Below are positions 1-8,436 of a DNA stretch of 64,000 nt, one piece after another. Position numbers and translations under genes: made by a program. Below the pieces are notes generated by a model. It was given only the letters and a program-made list of their open reading frames with translations. It ran no database searches and was not told the origin of the DNA. This stretch comes from Mesorhizobium sp. 1M-11 (GTDB lineage Bacteria; Pseudomonadota; Alphaproteobacteria; Rhizobiales; Rhizobiaceae). Position 1 is the first letter of the stretch, and the number at the start of each line of letters is the position of its first letter. The stretch is from the NCBI RefSeq assembly GCF_001303895.1, contig NZ_LJSD01000054.1, positions 142,284 through 206,283 on the forward strand, in the 5' to 3' direction.

Positions 1-74
1 GGCCGCAACGCCATGGCGAGATCCTCGCCGAGACGCATCGTCGCCGCTTCGTCGCCAAGAAACCGCTCCACCAT
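1..74 (-). CDS. tsaE: TsaE (tRNA threonylcarbamoyladenosine ATPase), N-terminal fragment
   Basis: A reading frame enters from the window edge on the minus strand and starts at ATG 72-74, giving MVERFLGDEAATMRLGEDLA. This resembles the N-terminus of alphaproteobacterial TsaE (YjeE), the P-loop ATPase of the threonylcarbamoyl-adenosine tRNA-modification complex. Only about 24 residues are present and the Walker A motif lies outside the window. The start is 8 nt after the stop of the histidine kinase, so the two are probably co-transcribed. A TTG two codons upstream is an alternative start. The call rests on the short N-terminal match and on the usual order ahcY - PAS kinase - tsaE in Rhizobiales. 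Confidence 0.5.
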   Translation of the reverse strand, partial: MVERFLGDEAATMRLGEDLAMALR

Positions 75-82
75 CGGCAATG

Positions 83-2641
83 CTATTCGGCCGCCGCGCG
101 GATGCCGGCCGGTGCTGCCGGAAACATGCAGATCACCGTCGTGCCGCGGTTTTCGCCGGTTTCGATGCGTACCGTGCCGCCATGAAGCTCCACGAAACTC
201 TTGACGATGGAGAGTCCGAGGCCAGCGCCACGCCGGCGGCCGCCATTCACGCGCGGTTCGAAACGACGGAACACCGAATCGAGAACGTCCGGCGGCATGC
301 CCGGCCCGTCATCGTGGACGGAGAATTCCACGCCTTCCGCGGTTTCGCGGCAGGTCAACGCGATCGTGCTCTTCTCGGGCGCATAATTGGCGGCATTGCT
401 GAGCAGATTGTAAAGAATCTGCCGCACGCGCGTCTCGTCGCCGTGGAAGCTCTTCGGTGCGGTTGCGATGTCGACGCCGAGCCGGATGGTATGCTCGGCC
501 AGGCGGTCGGCCACCAGTTCCGCCGCCGCGGCGACGGCGCTCTCCACCTTAACCTCGGAGATGTCGAGCTGCATGATGCCGGCATCGACGGTGGCGAGGT
601 CGAGAATGTCGTTGACGATGGTCAGCAGCACCGAAGACGAAGAGCCGATATGGTCGAGATATTCCTGCTGCCGGATGCTGAGGGGGCCGGTCGCCGGGAG
701 AGACAGCAATTCCGTGAAGCCGATGATGTTCGTCAGTGGAGAGCGCAATTCGTAGGAAACGTGCTGGACGAAGTCGTTCTTCAATTGATCCGATTTCAGC
801 AGCGCGTCGTTTTTCTCCTTCAGCGCCCGCTCGACATTGACGCTGTCGGTGACGTCCACGAAGGTGATCATCACCTGGCCGTTCGGCAGATGGATGACGG
901 CATAGCGCAGCGTGCTGCCGTCCTCCAGCGTGACCTGTCCATGACGGTCGCGGCGTTCATCGTCGAAACCGGTGACTGCCGCAACGAAGCCCGCCCAGGG
1001 CCCATCCTCGGCGCGGGTGGCGCAGAGATCGCGGATCAGCGAGACATGGATGCCAGGCTGCGTGGCATCCACCGGCAGGTTCCACATCGTGGCGAAGGCC
1101 GGATTGGAAAGCCTCAACCGGCCATCCGGTCCGAACACGGCGACGCCCTCGGCCAGATTGTCGAGCGTTTCGCCCTGCACCCGCACCGCCGTCTGATAGC
1201 GGCTTTCAAGGTCGATCTTTTCGGTCAGGTTCTCGAACACCCAGGTGACGCCGCCCTTCGGCTGCGGATTTCCGACGACGCGGATGGTCTTGCCATCCGG
1301 CAGATGCCACCAGTGTTCCACCGGCTCGACCGATCGATAGGCCGACAGCAGGCTTTCCTTCCAGCGGCGCCATTCCGGTTGTTCGGCGATCTTGCCCTCG
1401 CTGCGCAACCGATCGAGCAGCAGCGCATTGTCGGGTGTGCTGCCGAGAAAGGCCGTGTCCAGACCCCAGAGCTTCTGGAATGCCTGGTTGTAGAAGCGCA
1501 GCTTCTCATCGGCGTCGAAGATCACCACCGCCGTGTTGAGCTGATCGAGTGTATCGGCATGGCTGCGCACGGTGCGCTCATATTCCTCGCGCGCGGTGTC
1601 GGCGGCGCTGACATCGTAGGCAAGCCCGGCCGATCCCTCTGCGCCGGCGACATCGGTGACCGAAAAGACGTGCCGGTCACCCGCAATGACGGTCGACAGT
1701 GTCTGTTCGAACACTGGCCGTTGATTGTGCTGGCTGACGATGGCGTCTCGCGCCTGGCCCCCCAGGAACTCGCGGCCGTCCCTCAGCGCAGCTTCGCGAT
1801 CGGTGGCCTCGACTGCGCTCCAGTAGGCGCGGTTCACCCATTTCAGCCGACCATCTCTGTCGCGCAGCCAGAACGGCATCTTCAACGCGTCGAACAGACC
1901 GAGCATCGTATCGTGCTCCGCGGCAACCTGCTGGTGCTCCAGCTTCAGCCGCGCCAGATTGCGCTGCGTGTCGGACAGGGAAACGAACCGTACGATGCCG
2001 TGCGCGGCACTTTTGCGTCCCTGGACGTCAAGCGGCGCGCCAGCCTGGGTTTCGGCAACGAGATCGAACGAGGTGCCTTTCTCGCGCAACGCCGTGATCG
2101 CATTTTCCAATGCCGCCGCCGAACGCGGCATCAACCAGCGCCCGAAAGCCAGGAAGGCGGCACGCTCGTCCGGCGCTCCTGTTTCTATCGGCAGGCCGCC
2201 GACGATGTCGGGCTTCCTGTTGTCGGCCGGCCAGACGACGACGCGTTGATCGCGCAGGTTGAGGAGCGCTTCCGAGCGCTGGAGCGAGGCGTTGGCATCG
2301 GCCAGGCGGGCCCGCAACTCGACATTCTCGGCTGCGGTGCGCTGGCGCTCGCGGATCAGCGCAATGGCGGAGATGAGTGCCGCGCCGAGCACGCCGACCG
2401 TGACCGCCATCTGGATGACTTCGATGGTGCCCAGCGGCACGGCAGCCTTGACGGTCGCGTCCTGAGCCCGGGCAGCGAGGCAGCCAAGGGGAAGGAACAA
2501 CGCCGTGCCGGCAAGCAGACGCGCAAGATACCCGCGCGGCGAACGCCGACGGCTGGCCGCCGCCAGGCGATCCCCGATCGCCGAATCCTCTTTGCCGCCG
2601 GTTACGGCCTGTCCCGCCTCGTGCGGGTCTTCCCCCGGCAT
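83..2641 (-). CDS. PAS-domain hybrid-less sensor histidine kinase
   Basis: A membrane-linked sensor kinase of 852 aa with the ATG at 2641. That start is preceded by a strong GGAGAGGA ribosome site; an upstream ATG at 2731 would add 30 residues without support. A hydrophobic signal-like stretch (about residues 37-60) and a TM segment (about 75-98) are followed by a coiled region and three PAS-like modules. The HisKA box HVSYELRSPL has its phosphoacceptor His near 627, followed by an HATPase domain with N box (NLLSNAANYA), G1 (DDGPGMP) and G2 (GAGLGLS). There is no receiver domain and no adjacent response regulator, so its partner is unknown. It lies downstream of ahcY, but a terminator separates the two. 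Confidence 0.9.
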   Translation of the reverse strand: MPGEDPHEAGQAVTGGKEDSAIGDRLAAASRRRSPRGYLARLLAGTALFLPLGCLAARAQDATVKAAVPLGTIEVIQMAVTVGVLGAALISAIALIRERQRTAAENVELRARLADANASLQRSEALLNLRDQRVVVWPADNRKPDIVGGLPIETGAPDERAAFLAFGRWLMPRSAAALENAITALREKGTSFDLVAETQAGAPLDVQGRKSAAHGIVRFVSLSDTQRNLARLKLEHQQVAAEHDTMLGLFDALKMPFWLRDRDGRLKWVNRAYWSAVEATDREAALRDGREFLGGQARDAIVSQHNQRPVFEQTLSTVIAGDRHVFSVTDVAGAEGSAGLAYDVSAADTAREEYERTVRSHADTLDQLNTAVVIFDADEKLRFYNQAFQKLWGLDTAFLGSTPDNALLLDRLRSEGKIAEQPEWRRWKESLLSAYRSVEPVEHWWHLPDGKTIRVVGNPQPKGGVTWVFENLTEKIDLESRYQTAVRVQGETLDNLAEGVAVFGPDGRLRLSNPAFATMWNLPVDATQPGIHVSLIRDLCATRAEDGPWAGFVAAVTGFDDERRDRHGQVTLEDGSTLRYAVIHLPNGQVMITFVDVTDSVNVERALKEKNDALLKSDQLKNDFVQHVSYELRSPLTNIIGFTELLSLPATGPLSIRQQEYLDHIGSSSSVLLTIVNDILDLATVDAGIMQLDISEVKVESAVAAAAELVADRLAEHTIRLGVDIATAPKSFHGDETRVRQILYNLLSNAANYAPEKSTIALTCRETAEGVEFSVHDDGPGMPPDVLDSVFRRFEPRVNGGRRRGAGLGLSIVKSFVELHGGTVRIETGENRGTTVICMFPAAPAGIRAAAE

Positions 2642-2866
2642 ATGCTGGTCCTCTCCGCCTGAATACAAGCCGCCCCCGACCCGCCATCGTCCCGAATCCG
2701 GAGCACTGCGCAGCCCGTCCCGGACACGCAAAGAACACCCCTTTACCGGGAAACCCGCGCATCGTGCCTTGAGCCGGACCGGATCGCGGCCGCGCGCGAG
2801 CAGGAAGCTTCGCGAATCACCTCACAATACCTGCTCGCCGAATCGACGTGAAGGCGGCGATTCCGC

Positions 2867-2903
2867 AAAAATAAGGCCGGGCGAAATGTCAATCGCCCGG
2901 CCT
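2867..2903 (-). terminator. Intrinsic terminator of ahcY
   Basis: Ten-base perfect arms AGGCCGGGCG (2874-2883) and CGCCCGGCCT (2894-2903) enclose a 10-nt loop. Read on the minus strand, the hairpin is followed by TTATTTTT. It lies about 28 nt after the ahcY stop codon and fits a Rho-independent terminator. Confidence 0.85.
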
Positions 2904-2931
2904 CAATATCTTGTAGCAAAGTCAGATAAGG

Positions 2932-4332
2932 TTAATAGCGGTAGTGTTCCGGCTTGTACGGACCCTGCGGCGTCACGCCGATATAGGAGGCCTGCTCACC
3001 GGACAATTCGGTGAGCTTGGCGCCGAGCTTGCCGAGATGAAGGCGAGCCACCTTTTCATCGAGATGCTTCGGCAGCGTGTAGACCTTGTTTTCGTACTTG
3101 CCGGGCTGCGTCCACAGTTCCATCTGCGCCAGCACCTGGTTGGTGAAGGAGGCCGACATCACAAAGCTCGGATGGCCGGTGGCGTTGCCGAGATTGAGCA
3201 GGCGCCCTTCCGACAGCAGGATCATGCGCTTGCCGTCCGGGAAGGCGATCATGTCGACCTGCGGCTTGACGTTGGTCCATTTGAGATTGCGCAGCGACGC
3301 GACCTGGATCTCGTTGTCGAAGTGGCCGATGTTGCCGACGATCACCATGTCCTTCATGGCGCGCATGTGATCGAGCGTCACGACATCCTTGTTGCCTGTG
3401 GTGGTGATGACGATGTCCGCCGTGGGGGCGGCGTCTTCCAGCGTAACCACCTCGAAGCCATCCATCGCAGCCTGCAATGCGCAGATCGGGTCGACTTCGG
3501 TGACCTTCACGCGAGCGCCGGCGCCGGACAGCGAAGCAGCAGAGCCCTTGCCGACGTCGCCGTAGCCGCAAACCACGGCAACCTTGCCGGCCATCATCAC
3601 GTCGGTGCCGCGGCGGATGCCGTCGACCAGCGATTCCTTGCAGCCATACTTGTTGTCGAACTTCGACTTGGTGACCGAGTCATTGACGTTGATTGCCGGG
3701 AAGGGCAGCAGGCCCTTCTTCTGCAGCTGATAGAGGCGGTTGACGCCGGTGGTGGTCTCCTCGGTGACACCACGGATCGCTTCGCGCTGCTTGGTGAAGA
3801 AGCCAGGGGAGGCCTTCAGACGCTTCTTGATCTGAGCAAAGAGGATTTCCTCTTCCTCGCTGCCCGGATTCGACAGCACGTCCTCGCCAGCCTCGGCGCG
3901 GGCGCCGATGAGGATGTACATGGTGGCATCGCCACCATCGTCGAGGATCATGTTCGAAACGCCGCCATCGGCCCACTGGAAGATCTTGTCGGTGTATTCC
4001 CAGTACTCTTCCAGCGACTCGCCCTTGACGGCGAAGACGGGAATGCCTGTTTCGGCGATCGCGGCGGCAGCGTGGTCCTGGGTGGAGAAGATGTTGCAGG
4101 AAGCCCAGCGGATTTCAGCACCGAGAGCCTTCAGCGTCTCGATCAGCACCGCTGTCTGAATGGTCATGTGCAGCGAGCCGGTGATGCGGGCGCCCTTGAG
4201 CGGCTTCTTTTCGCCGAACTCTTCGCGGCAGGCCATCAGGCCCGGCATTTCCGTCTCGGCGATCTCGATTTCCTTGCGGCCCCAGCCGGCAAGCGAAATA
4301 TCGGCGATCACATAGTCCTTGCTACCCGTCAT
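2932..4332 (-). CDS. ahcY: Adenosylhomocysteinase (S-adenosylhomocysteine hydrolase)
   Basis: A 466-aa cytosolic NAD-dependent enzyme that splits S-adenosylhomocysteine into adenosine and homocysteine in the activated methyl cycle. The family length and signatures are intact: substrate-domain TGSLHMTIQTAVL near residue 51, NIFSTQDHAAA near 80, the Rossmann NAD loop GYGDVGKGSA at 256-265, and the C-terminal KPEHYRY that caps the NAD site of the neighbouring subunit. Its own terminator follows and an inverted repeat lies 111 nt upstream, so it is probably monocistronic. In related rhizobia this gene also follows the HPr/EIIA cluster. Confidence 0.97.
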   Translation of the reverse strand: MTGSKDYVIADISLAGWGRKEIEIAETEMPGLMACREEFGEKKPLKGARITGSLHMTIQTAVLIETLKALGAEIRWASCNIFSTQDHAAAAIAETGIPVFAVKGESLEEYWEYTDKIFQWADGGVSNMILDDGGDATMYILIGARAEAGEDVLSNPGSEEEEILFAQIKKRLKASPGFFTKQREAIRGVTEETTTGVNRLYQLQKKGLLPFPAINVNDSVTKSKFDNKYGCKESLVDGIRRGTDVMMAGKVAVVCGYGDVGKGSAASLSGAGARVKVTEVDPICALQAAMDGFEVVTLEDAAPTADIVITTTGNKDVVTLDHMRAMKDMVIVGNIGHFDNEIQVASLRNLKWTNVKPQVDMIAFPDGKRMILLSEGRLLNLGNATGHPSFVMSASFTNQVLAQMELWTQPGKYENKVYTLPKHLDEKVARLHLGKLGAKLTELSGEQASYIGVTPQGPYKPEHYRY

Positions 4333-4442
4333 GGCAGTGCTCCGATTGATTTGGTGTGCTGACGCGTCCGGGCCGGATGGCGCGAAGATGAACGCGGCGT
4401 TGGCGACTGCCTAGCAGATCACGCCGAAACAGACAACGGGAT

Positions 4443-4458
4443 ATAAAGAAATCTTTAT
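4443..4458. promoter_or_regulatory. Palindromic candidate operator upstream of ahcY
   Basis: ATAAAGA and TCTTTAT form a perfect 7-bp inverted repeat with a 2-bp spacer, 111 nt before the ahcY start. AT-rich palindromes of this sort are recognised by ArsR-type regulators of S-adenosylmethionine/homocysteine genes in proteobacteria (SahR/SamR group). The assignment to such a regulator is inference, and none is encoded in this window. Confidence 0.5.
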
Positions 4459-4476
4459 CTGCGCATATGGCTTGCG

Positions 4477-5286
4477 CTATGCGATATCTGGATCAACCAC
4501 CGTCAGAACCAGGTCGATACCGAGTTTTTCCAGCATCCTGCGAAAGCCGGCGACGTCGTAGTTCCGGCTTTCGCTGACAAGCGCCAGCGTACAACCCGAC
4601 CCGCTTTGCGGTGCAGGCAAAGCGGCCACGACGCTCTCGGCCGGATCGAGGAATGACCAGTCCGACCGGACCCGCTCAAAGAAAGGACGCAACCAGGGCA
4701 GATGCGTGCTGGAAAGGGTGAGTACGTCGATCGCGGGATATTGGACTGCAATTTCAGCCAGGAAGCCGGCAACAGCCCGTTGCGTCCGTTCCGGCTCGGA
4801 CAGGAAAGCGCCGCTCTCCACAAGCTCGACCATGGAGGAGCCGTTGATCAGGGCCACGCGGCCCGGATCCGGGACATGATCGCGAACGAAGCAGGCAAGT
4901 TCCCGGCTCTCGACCAGCGAACGAACGCCCATGATGCCCACTTCACCGCTGAGGCTGCGGGCGACGGCCTCCGCCAGCGGCGGCGCGACACCGAAGACAG
5001 GCACCGGGCAGGTCTCTTTCACGGCGTCGAGAACCATGATCGACGGCGCGTTTGACGCCACCACGATCGCCTGCGGCTCATAGTTCAGCAGAAAGCGCAC
5101 GGTTCCTTGCATGATCGACAGGAGCTCGTCCCTGCCCTTTTCACCATAAGGGAACCGCGCCCGATCGGCGAAATAGACGATATCCCGGCCGGGCTGACGG
5201 CGACGAATGAGATCGACAATCGCATAACTGCCGATGCCGGCATCGAAGACCGCTATCGGCTGCGACAAAGGCGAAGCCTCTGACAC
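4477..5286 (-). CDS. Glutamate/aspartate racemase-fold protein lacking both catalytic cysteines
   Basis: A 269-aa protein of the Asp/Glu racemase fold. The start chosen is GTG at 5286, 20 nt after the HPr stop; the longer open frame upstream overlaps ptsH and is a shadow. MurI-like landmarks are present: VFDAGIGS (residues 13-20; MurI VFDSGVGG), VVASNAPS (75-82; MurI VACNTAS) and LSSTHLPWL (191-199; MurI GCTHYPLL). Both positions normally occupied by the catalytic cysteines are serine (Ser78 and Ser193). It lies in the EIIA-HPr gene run and is probably co-transcribed with it. A racemase function is doubtful. It could be a regulatory or binding derivative of MurI, or a divergent enzyme of the fold. 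Confidence 0.75.
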   Translation of the reverse strand: MSEASPLSQPIAVFDAGIGSYAIVDLIRRRQPGRDIVYFADRARFPYGEKGRDELLSIMQGTVRFLLNYEPQAIVVASNAPSIMVLDAVKETCPVPVFGVAPPLAEAVARSLSGEVGIMGVRSLVESRELACFVRDHVPDPGRVALINGSSMVELVESGAFLSEPERTQRAVAGFLAEIAVQYPAIDVLTLSSTHLPWLRPFFERVRSDWSFLDPAESVVAALPAPQSGSGCTLALVSESRNYDVAGFRRMLEKLGIDLVLTVVDPDIA

Positions 5287-5306
5287 CCCAGGCAGGGGCA
5301 CCAGCG

Positions 5307-5603
5307 TCAGATCTCTTCGCCGAATTTCGAGGCGACGAGTTCGTCCAGCGCGGCAATCACCTGGGCCGCTTCGCGACCGGAGGCCGTGACCCGGATCGAA
5401 CAACCGGGGCTGGCGGCCAGCATCATCAGCCCCATGATCGACGTGCCGCCGACCCTGGTGCCATCCTTCTCGACATGCACATCGGCCTCGTAGCTGCCGG
5501 CGACCTGGACGAACTTGGCGGAGGCACGCGCATGCAGTCCTCGCTGGTTGATGATCCGCATATCGCGGACAACATGGCCGGCATTGGAGGACATGGTGTT
5601 CAT
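5307..5603 (-). CDS. ptsH: HPr phosphocarrier protein of the nitrogen-type PTS
   Basis: A 98-aa HPr-fold protein. The active-site His sits in GLHARAS (about residue 23-29), and the regulatory serine region GTSIMGLMMLAA (about 53-64) is the likely target of the HPr kinase encoded 560 nt upstream. The start codon overlaps the EIIA stop by 4 nt, so translation is probably coupled. No sugar permease (EIIB/C) is nearby, which fits the regulatory PTS of rhizobia rather than sugar uptake. Confidence 0.95.
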   Translation of the reverse strand: MNTMSSNAGHVVRDMRIINQRGLHARASAKFVQVAGSYEADVHVEKDGTRVGGTSIMGLMMLAASPGCSIRVTASGREAAQVIAALDELVASKFGEEI

Positions 5604-6001
5604 TTGCTGGTGAGGAGCTGGCTGGCGACGTTGATGTATTTGCGGCCAGCTGCCTGCGCTTCATCGAGCGCGGCAGCCATATTGTCGCTCTTGCGGACAC
5701 TGGAGAGCTTGATCAGCATGGGCAGGTTCATGCCGGCAATGACTTCGATGCGCCCTGCTTCCATCACCGAGATGGCAAGATTGGAAGGCGTGCCGCCGAA
5801 CATGTCCGTCAGCAGGATGACCCCGGCACCGGTATCGACGCGCCGTACCGCTTCGACGATGTCCCTGCGGCGCTGCTCCATATCGTCTTCGGCACCGATC
5901 GCGACGGTTTCGAAATTGTCCTGCGGTCCCACGACGTGTTCCACGGCAAGGCGGAACTCGTCGGCCAGTCGACCGTGCGTGACGAGCACGAGTCCGATCA
6001 T
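5600..6001 (-). CDS. PTS EIIA component of the mannose family (ManX-like), regulatory
   Basis: A 133-aa EIIA(Man)-type protein starting MIGLVLVTHGRLADEF, with the phosphorylatable His at residue 9 in VTHGRLA. ILLTDMFGGTPSNLA near residue 63-77 is the second conserved EIIA(Man) motif. It overlaps ptsH by 4 nt. Alphaproteobacteria typically have EI(Ntr), HPr, EIIA(Ntr) and a lone EIIA(Man) without a cognate permease. This gene fits that pattern and points to signalling. The preceding 164-nt gap contains an inverted repeat. Confidence 0.93.
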   Translation of the reverse strand: MIGLVLVTHGRLADEFRLAVEHVVGPQDNFETVAIGAEDDMEQRRRDIVEAVRRVDTGAGVILLTDMFGGTPSNLAISVMEAGRIEVIAGMNLPMLIKLSSVRKSDNMAAALDEAQAAGRKYINVASQLLTSK

Positions 6002-6078
6002 TCTTTGGCGGCTCCCGTCATGGCCCCTTCACAGGCACATCTTATTTTCGCCAGTCTGTCCAGACGGCGGGAGCGCTA

Positions 6079-6105
6079 TCTTGTCGACGCAAGTCGCGTT
6101 GACAA
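6079..6105. repeat. Inverted repeat between hprK and the EIIA gene
   Basis: CTTGTCGACGC and GCGTTGACAAG are 11-nt arms with one mismatch and a 5-nt loop. They lie 60 nt downstream of the hprK stop and 78 nt upstream of the EIIA start on the minus strand. There is no T tract, so an operator or an mRNA structure is as likely as a terminator. Confidence 0.45.
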
Positions 6106-6165
6106 GCCCCAATTTGCGCCAGCGCGAGCCATTTTGACGCATTGCAGCATAAAAATTCCGCTACG

Positions 6166-6636
6166 TCATCGAAAAGACGCGATCGACAGCCGCGCCGAAA
6201 TCGCCGCCAGGGCTGCGGTGACGTTGCCGGCCGCGACGTCAAGTCCGGGGATCTCGCAACCTGCAACGACGGCCATTGTATCCGCCTGAAACCGCTCCAT
6301 TTCGGCAGCCGGGACAAGCCGCACGCACAGGTCGATCATCGCTTCCTTCTCGTATGCCACCGGCTGCGGGCCGATGCCGGCAACCTCGGCGAGCCCCGCG
6401 ATGGTGGGTGGCGCAGCGCAAAGCAGGCGACCACCGTGATTGGAGACGAGGAGCTGGTCGTCGGCGATCAGACGGGAAAACAGGCCTTGCGCGCGAAAAT
6501 GGCCGATCAGCGCCAGGGCCAGCGTCGACTTGCCCGAGCCCGACGCTCCGGTGATGAGGATGCCGCGGTCCCCTATCAGCAGACCGCTGCCGTGGATGTT
6601 TGGCGCAGACGTCACAGCCACCCCGTCCTCGGCCAA
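6166..6636 (-). CDS. hprK: Short-form HPr kinase/phosphorylase
   Basis: A 156-aa P-loop protein with Walker A GASGSGKST at about residues 30-38 and the region SRLIADDQLLV where the HPrK/P catalytic Asp lies. Firmicute HprK is about 310 aa; the alphaproteobacterial form lacks the N-terminal domain, as here. The reported start is TTG 6634-6636, 2 nt after the chvG stop, and GTG codons at residues 6 and 8 are alternatives. It phosphorylates HPr on serine and links the ChvG/ChvI operon to the PTS genes downstream. It is probably translated from the chvI-chvG transcript. Confidence 0.9.
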   Translation of the reverse strand: MAEDGVAVTSAPNIHGSGLLIGDRGILITGASGSGKSTLALALIGHFRAQGLFSRLIADDQLLVSNHGGRLLCAAPPTIAGLAEVAGIGPQPVAYEKEAMIDLCVRLVPAAEMERFQADTMAVVAGCEIPGLDVAAGNVTAALAAISARLSIASFR

Positions 6637-6638
6637 GC

Positions 6639-8420
6639 TCAGCCTTCAGCCGGCAGGGCGACGATGAAGCGGGCGCCCCTGATTTCGCCCGGCTTGGTGC
6701 CGGAGATGTTCTCGGCTGTCAGCGTGCCGCCATGCGCCTCGACGATCTGCCGGCTGATCGACAGGCCGAGGCCTGAATTCTGGCCGAACGCCTCGCCGGC
6801 AGGCCGATCCGTATAGAACCGTTCGAAGATGCGTTCGATGTTCTCGACACGGATGCCCGGGCCGTTGTCGTCCACCGTAAGGATATTGAACTTGCCCGAC
6901 CGGGCCAGCGACAGCGTGATCTGACCGTGGCCGTCGGGTACGAATGAGCGGGCATTCTCGATCAGGTTGGTGATGACCTGGCCCAGGCGCAGATCATGAC
7001 CCTGAACATAATAGCCCTTCGCGCCCTGCGGCAGCTTGGCAATCTTTACTTCGATCTCGACCGACTTCTTGTGATGGGAGGCCTCCCGCGAAACGCTGAC
7101 GAGATCGGAGATGAACTGCTTGAAATCGACCTTGGCAGCGTCATCGCGCGCCAGCTCGGCATCGAGCCGCGAGGCATCGGAAATGTCGGTGATGAGGCGA
7201 TCGAGCCGCCTCACATCATGCTGGATCACCTCCATCAGCCGGCCACGCGAGGTCTCGTTCTTGGCCAGCGGCAGGGTTTCCACGGCGCTGCGCAGCGAGG
7301 TCAACGGGTTCTTCAATTCATGCGAGACATCGGCGGCGAAGCTTTCGATCGCCTCGATGCGGGCATAAAGCGCGTTGGTCATGTCGCGCACCGCGATCGA
7401 CAGATTGCCGATCTCGTCCTGGCGCTCGGAGAAATCCGGGATCTCCTCGCGGTTCTTGATGGAACGGCGCACGCGCACCGCCGCCGCAGACAGCCGGCGC
7501 AGCGGATTGGCGATGGTCGAGGCAAGCAGCATCGAAAGGATCGCCGTCACCAGCGCCGCGACGCCGAAGACGCGCAGGATTGCCTTGCGCTCGGCCGCGA
7601 CGATCTTGTCGATGTCGCCGCCTTCGGTGGACAGCATGAGCACGCCAAGCACCGCCCGGAAGCGCTGGATCGGAACCGCGACCGAGACGATCTGTTCTCC
7701 CTTTTCGCTGACCCTCACAAATGTGGAGGGCCCTCCGGTCAGCGCCTTCACCACTTCGGGGAAAGCAGCGCCATTGCCGCCCGGCTGCTCCTTGTAGACC
7801 GGCAGCGAATGGTTGGAGAAAATGTCGAAGACGAATTTCTGCGCGCGTTCCGCCAGGCTGGGCTCCTCTTCCTCGACCGGCGGCAGGTCATAGCGCAGGA
7901 TCTGGCCCTTCGAATAAAGATGCCTGGAATCGAGCAGCAGATTGGCGTCGCGATCGTAGATACGGGCACGGGTGCGGGTCGGTGAAATCAGCCGCCGCAG
8001 AACCGGCGCCACACGCTCGGGATTGATCGGAAAATCGAGATTGTCGAGTTGGTCGGCTGACGGACCGAGGCTCTCGCCGGCCTGCAATTCAAGCAGCTTT
8101 TCCGGATCGATGCGGATGGCGTCGGTTTCCACCGTCGCGGAAGCCGCGATGGCGCCGGCAATGATCTCGCCCTGCGTCATCAGGCTTTCGACGCGGGCAT
8201 CGATCAGGCCATCGCGGAACGTATTGAGGTAGAGGATGCCGACGACCAGCACCGCGAGGCCGGCAAGGTTGAGGAAAAGGATGCGGCGGGTGAGGCTGGA
8301 GAAGATGTGATGGCCGAGGAAACGGCGCATCGGCACCGTTACCTTCGACAAGGCCGAGGGCAGGATTCGCGACGACCGCCGCGCGGCCGCTGGCCTGTTC
8401 CGCTCTACCTCTACTGCCAT
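6639..8420 (-). CDS. chvG: Sensor histidine kinase ChvG (ExoS)
   Basis: An inner-membrane sensor of 593 aa. A first TM segment (about residues 46-66, ILFLNLAGLAVLVVGILYL) and a periplasmic region of roughly 200 residues precede a second TM (about 278-300). HAMP, HisKA (FAADVSHELKNPLTSLRS) and HATPase domains with NLIENARSF, DDNGPGI and GLGLSISRQ follow. In Agrobacterium, Sinorhizobium and Brucella (BvrS) this kinase responds to acid or host conditions and controls envelope and exopolysaccharide genes, with ExoR as periplasmic inhibitor. It lies 16 nt after chvI. The first roughly 30 residues are poorly conserved and an internal ATG at residue 31 is possible. Confidence 0.95.
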   Translation of the reverse strand: MAVEVERNRPAAARRSSRILPSALSKVTVPMRRFLGHHIFSSLTRRILFLNLAGLAVLVVGILYLNTFRDGLIDARVESLMTQGEIIAGAIAASATVETDAIRIDPEKLLELQAGESLGPSADQLDNLDFPINPERVAPVLRRLISPTRTRARIYDRDANLLLDSRHLYSKGQILRYDLPPVEEEEPSLAERAQKFVFDIFSNHSLPVYKEQPGGNGAAFPEVVKALTGGPSTFVRVSEKGEQIVSVAVPIQRFRAVLGVLMLSTEGGDIDKIVAAERKAILRVFGVAALVTAILSMLLASTIANPLRRLSAAAVRVRRSIKNREEIPDFSERQDEIGNLSIAVRDMTNALYARIEAIESFAADVSHELKNPLTSLRSAVETLPLAKNETSRGRLMEVIQHDVRRLDRLITDISDASRLDAELARDDAAKVDFKQFISDLVSVSREASHHKKSVEIEVKIAKLPQGAKGYYVQGHDLRLGQVITNLIENARSFVPDGHGQITLSLARSGKFNILTVDDNGPGIRVENIERIFERFYTDRPAGEAFGQNSGLGLSISRQIVEAHGGTLTAENISGTKPGEIRGARFIVALPAEG

Positions 8421-8436
8421 CGGATCCCGGTCAATC

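Noticed and set aside
80..2662. 860-codon plus-strand open frame
   Set aside because: It is antisense to the sensor kinase, whose HisKA/HATPase motifs are clear. GC-rich third positions open the opposite frame.
2944..4362. 472-codon plus-strand open frame
   Set aside because: Exactly antisense to ahcY, and no recognisable motif.
4333..4442. Possible SAH riboswitch before ahcY
   Set aside because: I could not find the conserved pairing or core of the SAH riboswitch in this 110-nt leader.
5287..5700. N-terminal extension of the racemase-like frame
   Set aside because: It overlaps ptsH in another frame and has no homology; GTG 5286 lies just after the ptsH stop.
6141..6156. 16-nt identity ATTGCAGCATAAAAAT also at 28205-28220
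   Set aside because: One copy is downstream of hprK and the other inside the attenuator leader, so a shared regulatory role is not supported; kept only as a curiosity.
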